This document shows positions 1 through 11,980 of a DNA stretch of 64,000 bases, piece by piece. Under the pieces are notes generated by a model that did not search any database, was not told where the DNA came from, and worked only from the letters and a program-made list of their open reading frames with translations. Source of the stretch: Hypericum androsaemum (lineage: Eukaryota; Streptophyta; Magnoliopsida; Malpighiales; Hypericaceae). The stretch spans positions 2,215,001-2,279,000 of the forward strand of contig OZ023197.1 in NCBI GenBank assembly GCA_963995505.1, read 5' to 3'. The position numbers and the translations under genes are program-made. Position 1 is the stretch's first letter; each line of letters opens with the position of its first letter.

Positions 1-453
1 TTAGGAATATCACTAAATAGGATTTGAGAAATCCCCAATAGAACAGATTGATCTTGTGTCATCATGAAATTTTCGAGGTCAAATACGTTTAACCTTAAAG
101 TTCTTTAAAGATGTGTACCAGAAAAGTAAGTGCACCTTGTTAATATGAATAGTCCAATTCAAATACTAAAATCTTTAAAAATATATCATTAACATGGTAT
201 CACAGATCTTCTGGCTCGTTATTGCTCCCATGACTATGTACAGTTAGGATAACTTTATCATATTTATAATCCTACAATAATCGAATTATATATGAATGTT
301 TGTATATGAATCAAATCATAGTGGTACAATATATGTGGTGATACTAAATAATTTTGAAATATATATATACCCCATTGCGAAATTATTGTCGCAAAGTGCT
401 TGCAAATATTTTTTCGAGCCAAAAGGGCATTTGCCTTACGGTACATTGTTTAG
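1..453. other. Intergenic, no gene seen
   Basis: AT-rich sequence with only short chance frames. I see no conserved protein, RNA gene or repeat boundary until the transposon that starts at 454. Confidence 0.5.
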
Positions 454-1042
454 CAATGTTTTAAAAATCGATCCGGAAGGTGACCCGGAATTTTCAAAAT
501 TTTTGGTTCATCCGGTCTGACCGGTTAGACCACTAGTCAGACCGAAACTTCTATTTTATATTAATATTATTAAATGAGGTTTAATAAATTTAATTTATCA
601 TAAAAAAGATAAAATACCAAATACGTTTAAATATTTAGCAACTTTGTTATACAATTTATCTAAACAAAGTGTTCAAACATGAATTAAACAAGTCTAGAAG
701 TACAAGAAGATGATTATACAAGTTTTTTTATTCGACATATTAGTCCAATTTAATTAACTTAGTTGATATATTATCAAGAATTGTTAAAAACATAAATTTG
801 TTGTGATCCAAAAGTGATGTATACGCTCCGAGCATGGAAGTTAATTTTTTTCTAAATTAAATCCGATAAAATAAAAAAAATAAACACAAATTTGTGTGAT
901 CCGGGTGAACCGGGTCACCTGGAAGTACCTGACCATATGGTCCGACCGAATTTTGGCCGGTCGAACTACTTGCTGAGTTTTAAGTAAAAATTGACCCGGG
1001 TTTGGTCCCGGATAGCGGTCCGACGTAGTTTTTAAAACATTG
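454..1042. mobile_element. Small non-autonomous hAT-like element
   Basis: The ends are inverted copies of CAATGTTTTAAAAA. They are flanked by 8-bp direct repeats that match at 7 of 8 bases (TTGTTTAG at 446-453, GTGTTTAG at 1043-1050), the target-duplication length of hAT transposons. Both arms next to the ends carry GACCGG/CCGGTC-rich sequence. The 589-bp body has no transposase frame, so it would depend on an element elsewhere. The superfamily rests on duplication length and end structure only. Confidence 0.6.
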
Positions 1043-2164
1043 GTGTTTAGAATGATTTCACGGATATATAGAATTCAAATTATGATAAGGTATAAGTAAG
1101 TAGAAAAATTTATCTTTAAATTTTTTTTAATTAACCTTAAATTATATTTTATCAAACACATCTTGGATTCTATCGAAATGATGATGATGACGACTACAAA
1201 AATAATCATGCACCTAATATCTTAATTATTACAGCTCCACCGGCCTTGGTGAAAAAAAAAGAGAGAACTTAGAATGTAAAAGGTTAGAACCTTTTTTTTC
1301 TCCAATGATAAAAAGTTGGAACGTTGGAATAGCACTAATTTTTTACATCAGCGGCGACATGAATTTTACCCTTTTTTCTAGAATCTATAGCCCTATTCCA
1401 AGGGATTGTTCCAATTCAATAATTTCCGTGCTCGGCCAATTCAATAACTAGTTTTGTGCTGACGAATAGATGAACTTACAGGATTTAATTCTTGTTGAAT
1501 GTAGTTATGATGTAAAAACCCAAAAAAAAATTTGGAATAGAATTTATTGATCCATTGGAACTTCAAATGTCTGAATTTTTCGAGGGATAACAACTTCGGG
1601 ATTTCAACGAAGTTGGTGCACAAATTACTTGGTCCATTGACGTTTTTATTATATTTTTTTTTTGAGAAACGATCCAGTCAAATGTCAATTTACCCAGATA
1701 ATTAATATGCTTCCCATATAAAAAGAACACAAAATCAAATGCCAATTTCACTAGTCCATCACAACTGGGCTAGGTCCAAGTTCCCTCAATTGCAAAAATT
1801 CTTTTCTGCCGGCACTTAACAAAGATAATTGTTTTTTCAAATTTGAATAAATGAAAAAGATAAATTAATCGAACTACTAAACTCGAAATAACTTAAATTA
1901 GTGAATTCAAAGAAACCATCCGAGAGCAAGCATTCTCCTTTACTACTATAGTCTATATCTTTCGGTGCTTAACTTCTCCCTTTTCCATTTCCCCTTTATT
2001 CCCTCTATTTCTGACTTTCCTCTTCCAAATTCTCCTCAATTCCTTCCTGTCTTTCTCCCTTTTCCCCAGTTTTCTTAAGACAAGACAAGATCACAAGTTG
2101 GTTCTGGTTCCAAATTCCAATCTAGAGCTACATGTTTTAAATTAGTACATGATACAAATTCGAC
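1043..2164. other. Intergenic and upstream region of the DUF1645 gene
   Basis: No gene seen. The last part (about 1970-2075) is a pyrimidine-rich tract of TTCTCCC and CCCTTT type runs, as is common in plant 5' leaders, and probably belongs to the transcript of the gene at 2165. I could not place a TATA box with confidence. Confidence 0.4.
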
Positions 2165-2935
2165 ATGGCTATTGATGTGTGTTCAGATATTGCAAGCCCA
2201 AGAATCTCATTTTCCTATGATCTAAACCAAACAACAGATGGTCCTCGTAGGCTGGACTCATCTCTACTTGATTCTGATTTCCATTTCTGCTTCAACAACA
2301 CCAAGTTCTTCCAAGAGATTTCCCCTGCTGACCAGCTCTTCTCCAATGGGAAGATCCTGCCCGTCTTTTATGATCATACCCGACACGAATCTAGATTGGT
2401 CGACTCAGCAAGTGTCAGTAACAAAACTTCCATTCCAAGCAAGAGTTCGAACTTGGATCCTCCAATGGACATTGGCCAGGCAACTTCAGAGAAGAAGCTG
2501 CTCAAGGAGTTCCTGACAATGGGCATAGACCAAGTTGAGGAGAAGCCAATTAATGGGTCAAAATCTTTCTGGAAGTTCAAGAGAAGCAACAGCCTCAACT
2601 GTGATACTTGCACCAAAAGCAAAGGCCTGATCAAGTCACTGCAATTCCTTTCCAGAAGCAACTCAACTGGGTCAGCTCCAAAGCATCATAATTTGCAGAG
2701 ACAGGCGTCTGTTTCATCAGGCAGCAGAAGATCATCAAGGTCCTCCTCCGTTTCGGGTTCCGGATCGTTCTACCCTTACCCGGTTTTGAGGAAATGCGGG
2801 TCTTATGGCAATGGGGCAAGCAGTGTAAGAGTTAGTCCTGTCCTGAACATTCCTCCCCCTTGCATCTCCAAGGGGACTGTCACCTTTTTTGTTTCCCTGT
2901 TTTGTAGTGGCAAGGATAAAAAGAAGAAGAAATAA
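2165..2935 (+). CDS. DUF1645 family protein, single exon
   Basis: This 256-residue protein has the marks of the plant-specific DUF1645 family. SPRISFSYDL lies at residues 11-20, followed by an acidic and aromatic stretch. ADQLFSNGKILP is at 55-66. FWKFKRSNSL is at 135-144, with a serine- and arginine-rich linker after it. VSPVLNIPP is at 223-231, and a lysine run ends the protein. Length and intron-free structure are usual for the family. A rice member (SGL) has been linked to grain length and stress tolerance, but the biochemical role is unknown; the basic patches would suit nuclear location (inference). The start is the first ATG in the frame, after a pyrimidine-rich leader. The stop is followed closely by more stops. 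No sign of damage. Confidence 0.85.
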   Translation: MAIDVCSDIASPRISFSYDLNQTTDGPRRLDSSLLDSDFHFCFNNTKFFQEISPADQLFSNGKILPVFYDHTRHESRLVDSASVSNKTSIPSKSSNLDPPMDIGQATSEKKLLKEFLTMGIDQVEEKPINGSKSFWKFKRSNSLNCDTCTKSKGLIKSLQFLSRSNSTGSAPKHHNLQRQASVSSGSRRSSRSSSVSGSGSFYPYPVLRKCGSYGNGASSVRVSPVLNIPPPCISKGTVTFFVSLFCSGKDKKKKK

Positions 2936-4812
2936 TAGTGACCAATAAGTAATTTAGGTTTGCATTATTGGGTTGGTGGATAGATCTTTCCCAAGTATAC
3001 AGATCTATTTAGCTGTCTAACATTTTCGTCACGTGAATGTAATTAGATTTTGCAGGCTCACCACGAGAACTTTTCAGAGGTCACTCATGCTATTACTATT
3101 TTAACTAAACAAGTTTAACTTCGAAATTCTGATAAGATCTGTTACATTTAGCGCTGATATGATCGTAACCGGGGTTTCCTCCTTTATCCTCACACGAGAA
3201 CAATGGATTACTCTCTAATCTCAATTGAGGCCTCCTTTGGCCCTTTCCTTTGTTCGTTTAACACCAATGCGATGCAGTTGGGCCATATGTGGTGCCCTCT
3301 CCTTTTGGTCATTTGGTTCCAACTCCAAGTTGATCCCAAGGACAAAACAACAATGACAAGTAAGTGGTTTCTAAAGAAGTAGAAAGTGTCAATAGAAAGA
3401 AGATTCAATGATTAAAAGACCGTTCCCCTCCATGCTGACCTTAAAAATTACGTATCTTGATATCTAGACACTTAGCGAGTATTTGATTACAAAGAATGAA
3501 AAAAAAAATTCTGTCAAATTTAATAATGTTCTATTTCAAAAAGTTTGAGCTTGAAAATTCTAATTAAATCAGAATAAATTCCTACGACTTGATCAAGTAT
3601 TCAATGACAAATTCTGGTTTTAATTCTCGAAAAAAATCCATTTTTATGTTAATTTCCCCTACAAATTGAAACATTATGGAATCTTCATTTAAAATGGTGG
3701 AGAGTTGGATCTGCATCGCCTAGTTAATGAGACGAAACAACTCAATTTTTTTTTAATCTCCGAAAAATAAGACACAATAAACCAATTCCAATCACATGTC
3801 ATATACACAATCATTCATGCATAATGCCACATAAAAGCACACTCTTTTTGTATATGTCCAAAAACAAAACATAAATCACACACTAGGCAAAACCCTCCAG
3901 CCTCGACCGTACACGTGACATGTATTATCACTGTACAGAACCGGCATGATCCATAAATGAAGTTAAAACAATAATTTAGCCAAAAACATGGCCCTTAAAC
4001 CTCTTGCATCGATACTAATTAGTGATTTATATGTTTGAACCTGTTAAGTTACTTCTTTGATAAAAAAAATCTCCCCCCGCTAAGTTATTTAAACCAAGTT
4101 ACACCTACTATTGAATTTTAGATTTTCATCAATTCTTATATATTGAACTATAAAATTTCGTCAATTCTCGTAACCAGTATGCCACATTTGTTATTTTGGA
4201 GTCTCAATGACCGATAAAAATCATATGGATTCAAATAAGTACCAATAGTTTATTTTAATGTAATTACAAATTTCGAATTTGATCATTAATACTACAAACA
4301 ATCATGTTAAGACTTCGACAGAGAACATTGCTACATTTTATGTTCCAATCCGATTCGAACTTGTAGCCAACCATCTCTTGGCTGAGGCGGAGGCCAAGCA
4401 CCGCAACGGCTGAACCACAGTAGACCAGCTCAATCTTGAAGCGAGCCTGACGTATAGGGCCTAGCCCAATTGAAACCTGGCTGAATTGATAATTTGCCTG
4501 GTAAAGGACTGGCCCAATTACTAAATGGGCTTCTATGATGGGCTTATATCGGGGTTTTAGGACCATTTGTTAGAATCGCTTATTGAACTTTGATTAGGTC
4601 AAAGCTTAGAGGAAGGAGGAGAGAGAAAAGAAAGGAAATGATTCGCCGAGGTACAAGTAACACACGTTACACACGGAATCGCGGTCAACGGATTCTGAGT
4701 TCTGGTGCTTCCCGCGTGATAATATCGAGAGCGTGAAACAGAAAGTTCTTGGATATTTTTTTTGAAAGGTATAAATATTATATAAATTGGTTATAACATA
4801 AGATTTTTTTAA
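2936..4812. other. Intergenic, no gene seen
   Basis: AT-rich spacer between the DUF1645 gene and the first MULE. The short frames in it have no recognisable domain, and I see no transposon ends. Confidence 0.45.
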
Positions 4813-6116
4813 GAGATAATTACCCTAAGGTCCCTTCTTAGAATTTTCATATCTAACCCAAAACCTTAAGGCAATAGGTTGGTAAATTTTGCACACATAT
4901 AAAGTTGTCCCCATTTGTGTTTAACCGATGTGGGATTCTCAACACGCCCCCACTCGTATTTGAGCAAATCACTCTTTTACTCTTTACTGTTTTCAAAACC
5001 TTTCTTGGTCATCCTAATTTAAAATAATGCATCTTTTTGGTCTTCGGCGGACCTATCGCTGATGTCAGCGGTCAACATATATTCTTTTATGATCTTTATA
5101 CCCTTCTAAAAAATTAAAAAAAAAACTCTTATCTCCTTCTCGTCTTCTCCGGCCAACAAACATCTTCTCCGCCTCCTCCTCTCCAACTGCCCAATTAACC
5201 CCAATTAATTCAAATAGAAACTGGGTTCTGTTCTCCAGAATGGGGAACTTCTCGAGGACGCGGCCATAGTTCAAGGAAAAACACCCACCCGGGGAGGGAG
5301 ACAGCGAGCTGACAGAGACGGGCGGGGGGGGGGGGGGGAGTCGGGGACCTGAGGCTGTCGTCGCTAGAGTCCAAATCGCTGCTGGAAGCAACTGGAAGCT
5401 TGAGGCCGCCGTCTTCACTGTCTTCTTTGAGCTCATAAGATAAAATCGAAGCCTTATTTGTTTGGTTATGGTTGGGGCGGAGGGGAGATTGGGTCCTGAT
5501 TTTTTAGACGGGGAGAACGTTCTTACTGTCTGACGTCATCGTCTGGCCATCGTCGAGCTCGTGACCCTCCTCGAGACCTGCAAATCTGCCGCCGTCGTTT
5601 GGCCGTTGGGGGTTCGGAAGAAGAGGTCGGGAGAAGAGGTTGGGAGAAGCCTTGCTGGTGGAGGTCGGGAGAAGAGGTTGAAGACGAAGAGGTCAGGGGT
5701 GACGACCTCGTTCCTAGGTTTCGTCGGCTTGGCGATGAACAACTTGAATCTGGTTTGAACATAAATCTGTGCATTTTTCAATTCTTGTAAGATAATTTCA
5801 ATTGAGATCGCCCACCATTGAGATCCCAAACTATTTTTAATCGATTTCAATTCTTTAATAAAAATTAATCTGTAAGATAATTTTTTAGTAGAAAAGGGGA
5901 CGATTGCCTGGAGAAGATGAAGGAGGTAACAAAATATTTTTTAAATTTTTTTTAAGGCTATAATGGTCAATAGAATAATTATATTGACCGCTGATGTCAA
6001 CTAGGGACCAACAATGTGCATTATTTCAAATTAGGAGGACTGAGAAAGGTTTTTGAAAATAGTAAGAATTAAAATAGGGGTTTGCTCGAACACCAGGGAC
6101 CTTAGGATAATTATCT
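4813..6116. mobile_element. Mutator-like element (MULE) with long inverted ends
   Basis: The left end GAGATAATTACCCTAAGG is matched in inverse by AGATAATTATCCTAAGG at the right end. The similarity continues inward for about 200-280 bp (for example CCTTTCTTGGTCATCCTAATTT against its inverse near 6035). The flanks are T-rich 9-bp direct repeats (TTTTTTTAA at 4804-4812, ATTTTTTAA at 6117-6125). Long terminal repeats with 9-bp duplications are the MULE signature. The body holds no transposase. It has GC-rich, coding-like sequence (about 5120-5750) with a run of about 15 G near 5324-5338, which suggests captured host DNA that I cannot identify. Confidence 0.75.
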
Positions 6117-7113
6117 ATTTTTTAAAAGTAGATTTTTACACCTAGAAATTTAACCATGTATTTTCGTTAAATCGTGTTACGTTTATGCCATTAAACAAAA
6201 TATCCGTTGAGAAAGTTCTTAGATCATATAAAAGATTTTTGATAGTGTCTCGAGGCGGATCCAAGCGGGACCGTCCCAAAGCTGGCTCCCCTATCTGAGA
6301 CAGTCCCGAAGCTGGTTTTCCTCTCTCGGACCATCCCGAAGTTGGCTTCCCTCTTTGAGACCATCCCGAAGCGGCATCAGACTACCCGTCCGGAGGTGGG
6401 TCTTCAAACATCTACAAGCAGGACCCCATCTCGAACCACGTTATTGCCCGGGGACCCGATATATGTCGCCATTGCCAAGATGTGTAAACAATACTAACCA
6501 AAGGTCGAGTTCGTCTCAATATCCCTCTGAGGTTGAGTTCGTCTTGATGCCAACTGAAGGCCGGGTCTGTCTTGATGCCAACTGAAGGCCGGGTCCATCT
6601 CGATGCCAATCAAAGATGTCCGTCTTGATGTCAATGAAAGGCTGAGTTTATCTTGATACCAATCAATCAAAGGCCGAGTTCTCCAAGCCTTGACCCAAAG
6701 ACGGATCATCTAATCAAGAAATCGGAGGCAGTCTCGCAAGATGAAGGACTGAAAATGGTCTTGTCACACCGGCTAACTAGAGACGTGCTGATAATGCCGA
6801 GATTATTTTTGTACCTCAACACCTATGGGACTTTTGGAGAAATAATAAAACTTTACTGTAAAAAACTATTTGGATAAATAATTTGGACAAAAATATTTTG
6901 AAATACCATTAAATTAAAAATTTTAAAAAATAATTATGAAAAAATTCATACGAAAAATATTAAAAGAGAAATGATATATTTTCATATATTTTCTAATTTA
7001 ATTTTGCAAATAAAAACAATTTAATTCCTAATTATACTTGAGTATTTTTGTCAAAATTATTGAATTAGTAGAGTGTCAAGCTAAAAAAACTGTGGTAGTT
7101 GATATAATATTTT
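6117..7113. repeat. Two short tandem-repeat arrays in an intergenic spacer
   Basis: About 6267-6374 holds three to four degenerate units of about 30 bp around ACCATCCCGAAGCTGGCTTC. About 6500-6675 holds about six units of about 28 bp around TCTTGATGCCAACTGAAGGC. CATATAAAAG lies just upstream near 6224. The style resembles the repeat-rich insertion at 29.8-32.2 kb, so this may be a remnant of a similar promoter-like (LTR U3) region, but the units differ. The rest is AT-rich with no gene. Confidence 0.5.
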
Positions 7114-8273
7114 GGGCAAATTACTGTAGCACCTATCTTGTTTAACTTAATCGACGATTTAGTCCCTCTAGTTTTGAAAAATATTATGACATCTCTCGTC
7201 TTTGTTTTTATTATACGTTCGGGTCTCTGGCTCACGTTAGCAACTTTTTTTTATTGAAATGACTAAAATACCCTTAAAAAATCATCCCCTTCCATGGATC
7301 GGATCCTTCTCGCCGCCGGCCAACCAAATTCATTTCGGCCAAGCTTCCGTTCATGCGAGGACCCACACCTTTCTTTCCCCTTCCCCCAATCAAACCCCTT
7401 TGTCGTAATTAATTTCCTTCAGATCAAATTGAAACAATCAAACAGAGAATAGATGGGGGTCTCAATTCATCTCGTGAGGAGGCGGACGTAGTCGAATAGG
7501 CTGGTGCAGGTAACACAATAGCAACTAAATCGAAAGGAAGAAATTTTAAAAAAAATTACCCAAATAAATTAGTTAAGAGAAGACGAAGGAGTACATAGAG
7601 CACCGGTCGTTCACGCCAGTTGCGGTGGTCGTTGTTCTCCCCTTGAGTATAAGCTGGAGGTTGAAGAAGGGGAAACGACGGTGAGGAACAAATCGTCTTC
7701 GGTGACCGTGTCGGTCTGTTCTTGGGGATCAGGCAGGAGAGGGAACCCGAGGACGACGTCGTGAGGATGGATTTGAGTTTCGAGAGGCGGTCTTCGTCGT
7801 TGTTGGGGAAGGATTGGAAGATGGTGGTGGAGAGGTCCGCGTGGCTGGTCGGGTTCGATGAAGGGGAGCCGTTCGAGTCGGACCCCGACGACGATGACAT
7901 CGCCATCTCTCTCTCTCTCTCTCTCAAGTTGATTTGGTTACAGGGAGGGAGGCGATCGGAGAAGACGACGACGAAGAATCTTGGTCTCCGGTGTTAGTCG
8001 GTCGCCGAGATAGTGCTTGCTCATCTTTGTTTTTGGTCGGAGTTGGAAGCGACGCCGGAACAGGACCAAGGGAATGAAGGCGATGAGCTTTTTATATTTT
8101 TAAGGGTATTTTAGTCATTCAATAACAAAAATGAAAAAAAAGAGTTTTTGACGTCAGCGAAGAACCTAAGAGTATAATAAAATCAAAGATGAAAGATGTC
8201 AGAATATTTTTCAAAACTAGGGGGACTAAATCGTCAATTAAGTCAAACAAGAAGGGTGCTACAGTAATTTGCC
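7114..8273. mobile_element. Pack-MULE with 9-bp target duplication
   Basis: The 1160-bp element starts GGGCAAATTACTGTAGCACC and ends with the inverse GGTGCTACAGTAATTTGCC. It is bounded by an exact 9-bp direct repeat, TAATATTTT, at 7105-7113 and 8274-8282. The terminal repeats run inward for about 170 bp and include the motif AAATGACTAAAATACCC (7258-7274) and its inverse (8103-8119). The interior (about 7300-8090) is more GC-rich and holds a gene-like frame (next entry). This is the structure of a Pack-MULE, a MULE that has picked up host gene sequence. No transposase is present. Confidence 0.88.
7556..7927 (-). pseudogene. Captured fragment resembling the 5' end of an NFXL2-type gene
   Basis: This 123-residue frame lies wholly inside the Pack-MULE. 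Residues around HADLSTTIFQSF and LSKLKSILTTSSSGSLSCLI resemble the N-terminus of plant NF-X1-like protein 2 (NFXL2), where the same stretch leads into a RING-type CLIC..R motif. Here the similarity stops just after SLSCLI: no cysteine follows, and the downstream sequence reads as a shifted, unrelated frame. All NF-X1 zinc fingers are missing, so the fragment cannot have the parent's function. A CT run (7904-7925) lies at its 5' end, as in a gene leader. The family call is from memory of the N-terminal pattern and was not checked by search. Confidence 0.5.
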
Positions 8274-8282
8274 TAATATTTT

Positions 8283-10309
8283 TAAACTGCATAGTACTTA
8301 TGTGCAAGTCTATCAAAATGCATAAAAAGACAACAAAAGTTCAAAATAGTTACCTTCCGCTGAGCAACGGTTAAGAAGAGCTCTACCGACGCACCATCTT
8401 ATTAGTTATTACCATGCACTGCAGAAGTTCCGAATAAAGGAAGAATAACAACTCTGGATTTTACTTTCATTGCCACATGGAAGTCTCCAAAACTCTTTCA
8501 ATTAAGAAAAGAAAGGTGCGAGAATCCGCATAATAAAATATATATTTTTTGAAACATAAGTCACTTCTTTATAATACAATTTTTATAATACTATGATCTA
8601 AAGTTATGATTTTTTTAAGGAAAAGACTGGTTTAATCATCTAATTAGCTTTAGCTCTACACTTCTTAAGTGATAACTTTGGACCAACGTTTATTTTTTTA
8701 GGAAGTACCAACGTTTATAATACTATAATAATTGGTAGGAAATGGTGATTTCGGAAGGTAATTTAGTATATATGGAAAGTAATAGAGTAGTTGATTTTCT
8801 ATCAAAATTAGTTAATGTAATTTTGCTTTTTTTTAATGAGTGATCTTTGTATTAAATAATAAACATAATTACACATTATACATGAGGTTTTCACACTTCA
8901 ATATGTCACTCTTCAAAACTAAAAAAGAAAATTCAACCCAACTCCCATAAATTAGGAGCCGCAATCTTAAGCTCAAACACATTGGGAACGACAACAAAAG
9001 CTGAAACATGAAAAGTCAACCCATTTTTATGGGAACGAACGATGTGAATCCTAGTTCGTTATCAACGAAGTTGCCACGTCATCATACACACGAATACAAA
9101 GAGTCAATGATGAGCTCTGACGTCGTTTCGAAAAATATATATGAACAACTGCTGCTCGGGTTCTCAAAGTGTCAAAAGATAAAAAAATGGATTCATTTAA
9201 TGCATTTTAAACTACGTGGTACTAAATTGAATAACTCATGTACCAAACGGTACTAAAATACAAAATTTCCTTGACAAATGTGGATGGTTTCCGAATATAT
9301 TTATACGTTGTTCAAGCGAAAGTAGTGTACCTTTTGTACTCGGCTCATACACCCGATCACCATAAAATTACTCATACCACAGCATCGACACCGGACCAGA
9401 CCAGAACCAAAGCAACTTCGCCTGCATTACGCTGCGTCCTTCCACAACTAGGATCTATTGACACTAAAGAAGTAGTTTTACTGAGTGGTTTAGATTTAGC
9501 TATGAAGTTGCAGATTCATAACAACGCCAGCACCAGACTCACCAGAAACCGGCAGTTCGTAAACAGGCTTCAACTAGTTGTCAAGCAGCTGCAGAATTCT
9601 TGCTACAGCAGTGTGATGCAACATTAGAATCACACGAGCAGAGCCAACGAGTCCGATTGCAGATCAGTAACATCAGTTGCACTCTTCATGCTCTGCGTTC
9701 GCACGAAACGAAGTAAGCCGACCCTGAAACCATTTTCTCTACAAGGTTAGTACCCAGATTGACAGGTGTAAGAGCAGACTAGATATCTGATCAAGTCCAT
9801 TTCCAGTGTTTCCCATTTCGAGTTTAGTCTGCACTAGCATTCAGATAACACAGTGAAGAAGAAAGATTCAAAATTTGAAGGAGAAATCTCCACTCTCGGA
9901 CAACGAACAAAATTGGTATGTAAACATGCATGAACACCTCCAATTGGAAAGGAAACACAGCAACTTCCATTAAGAAACCTCATGGACAGAAGTGTTTCAT
10001 CCTCCCCAACTTCTCTTTACATGTGATTATTATGACTAAGAAGAACAAATGAGATGGAAACACCATCAAGGTAGAAGAAACAATTAGCATTTCAAAGAAC
10101 CCGAAACGTCCACATCTCCGCTGAGTTGATCGGAGGTCGGACACACCTATCAATTCCCTAATAACCAAAGAAGACAACTAGATTTGGTACACCAACTGAG
10201 GTCCTAAAACTACAGCTACCAGCAGTAAGCAGAGCAAGGAAGAACGCCTTCAACTTCAAGAACTCGCCGCCGCGACCACCGCCATCACCGGAACCTTTCG
10301 ATCCCCCTG
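8283..10309. other. Intergenic, including the probable 3' UTR of the DUF1639 gene
   Basis: No protein family recognised in either strand. The part nearest 10310 should hold the 3' untranslated region of the minus-strand DUF1639 gene. Frames at 9008-9627 (+) show no known domain and I do not call them genes. Confidence 0.4.
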
Positions 10310-11308
10310 CTACCTCTGCAAAAAGGAAAAAAGAACAAACGAACAATAAGAACAGAGGACCTATAATCCCTCAGAAACCAATTGGAAAACCTACATTTTA
10401 AAAGTAGTGGTTACCTTGCCGGTGTCCGGAACCTTGTACGTATTTGCTTTGACCTCCGATAGCCACAATCCGGGAAAAATTGTCTGCGAAATCCAAAAAT
10501 AAAAAAAAGGAAAAAGAAACCAATTATATTCACAAGATCGAAACTTTAAATAGAAAAAAAAAACGAAGTAAAGATGGAGTCTTTAGGAGGAGGAGGAGAC
10601 TCTTACATCCACCTGGCGCTGGACGGTCCTCGGCCGCTTCTTCGGCCGGCGGGGCGGCCGGCGGCCAACCATCGCAAAGAAGTCCTCCGCGATCTCCTTC
10701 TTCGAAAGCGTCACCGAGAACTTCTCCCGCTTCCTCTCCTCCCCCCTCCCGTTGTTCACCCCCTTCATCGGCGACGAGGAACTGTACCCGCCGGCCGACG
10801 CCGAAACTCCGGCGACCATCGCCGGCGCCCCGTTCCCGTTCCTTCCCTTCCTCGTCCTCAAATTCCACCGCTTCACCTCCTCCTCGGCCGCCGCCGCCGT
10901 AGCCGCCGCAACCTTCCCCCTTTCCGGCTCAGCCACGTCATCGTCTTCTTCTTCCTCGTCCTCATCCTCGGAGACCCCATCCCGGAACATCGCGACCTTC
11001 ATCTGCTCCGCGGCGGTCTTCAGATCGAACATGATCTTCTCCCTCACCGCGTCGATCCCCTCCTCCTCCTCCTCTTCCTCCTCCTCCGCCGCCGGCGCCG
11101 CCCTCCTCCACCGATCACCCCTCCTCCCGTCATCCCCGCCGCCGGATTCCTTCTCCGGCAGCTTGCACCTCAGCTGCCGCTGGTGACCCCACTTGAGAAA
11201 CGACGGCAAATTGAAATTGTGAAGCCGCGCCTTCAAAGATCTCCCGCTTGTGGGACCCATCTCCGTACCCGCCGCCAGTTTCGCTCTCTCCCTTCCAGGA
11301 TACACCAT
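10310..11308 (-). CDS. DUF1639 family protein, three exons
   Basis: Exon 1 is 10607-11308, exon 2 is 10415-10483 and exon 3 is 10310-10315, with GT/AG borders throughout (donors GTAAGAG and GTAACC; acceptors TTCGCAG and TTTGCAG). The protein is about 259 residues. LHNFNLPSFLKWG near the N-terminus, RWNLRTRK in the middle and the run KFSVTLSKKEIAEDFFAMVG then RRPPRRPKKRPRTVQRQVD are the DUF1639 signature. Exon 2 supplies the family's ending, TIFPGLWLSEVKANTYKVPD then TGK, and exon 3 adds Arg and the stop. The centre is glutamate-rich. The function of the family is unknown; the basic C-terminal block suggests nuclear location (inference). An in-frame Met at residue 17 (11260), directly before GPTSGRSLKARLHNF, may be the true start. 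Confidence 0.88.
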
Positions 11309-11487
11309 TTATAAGAAAAACCTCTCACTTCTATGATCCTCTCCTTCTTTATCTTTTTTTTTCCTTCTCTTTTCTGGGTTAGGGATTCTTCTAGCGGCGA
11401 GAGGGAAATTTTTTTTTTTTTTGGGTGTAGGTTTAGTTTGGTTGCGTTTTGGAAATCGCCGGGAAGAGGAGGGAGGGAGTTTGGGTG

Positions 11488-11495
11488 TTTATATA
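11488..11495 (-). promoter_or_regulatory. Candidate TATA box of the DUF1639 gene
   Basis: TATATAAA on the minus strand, about 180 bp upstream of the first ATG at 11308. Position and sequence fit a plant core promoter. The intervening leader holds pyrimidine- and T-rich runs. Confidence 0.5.
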
Positions 11496-11980
11496 TGACT
11501 AGGGATGGAATACGGTTTGAAAGTTCGGGGTTCAGAAATTAGGGGTGTTTCCGTCTTTTCGCTAACAGGGGGTAAAAACGCGCGTTTGGTTGTCGTCTTT
11601 TGGTTTGGGAACGAGGGTGGGTGCCGTGGGACTACAAGTGTGAAAATGATAATCGGAATTCGTTAAATTCGACAAAATTTCGGTAACCGGAGTTGGGATC
11701 GGAATATCTAGCCATCAAAAGGGAAAAAAGACGAAGGAGGAAGCTCTCTCGAGAAAGAATCCAGCTATTCTCCGGCGCCCGTCCTCCTCCTCCGTCGCTG
11801 GCCGATGGAGGCTGCTGGACCACTCGTGTTGCTCAAAGCTAGCAATTTACACATGTTGATTTTTTCCACTACTTGAACTAGTTACGCTTCTTTCCGCCCT
11901 TTCATTCTCCACCTCCTGCCCTCCGCCTTCCACATTTCAGTTCAGGCGGCCGGCCACTCCAATTTCGACGACCATTCGAC
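11496..11980. other. Upstream region, no gene seen
   Basis: GC-richer DNA between the DUF1639 promoter and the hAT element. The short frame at 11632-11823 (-) has no recognisable domain. Confidence 0.4.

Noticed and set aside
4264..4566. Minus-strand frame of 100 codons
   Set aside because: No start context, domain or conserved pattern; it lies in AT-rich spacer and looks like a chance frame.
9008..9627. Two overlapping plus-strand frames of 82 and 129 codons
   Set aside because: No recognisable domain, no promoter, and composition like the surrounding spacer.
10574..11314. Long plus-strand frames of 246 and 144 codons over the DUF1639 gene
   Set aside because: They mirror the GC-rich minus-strand exon; their products are low-complexity (poly-Ser, Arg/Pro-rich), while the minus frame carries the family motifs and correct splice sites.
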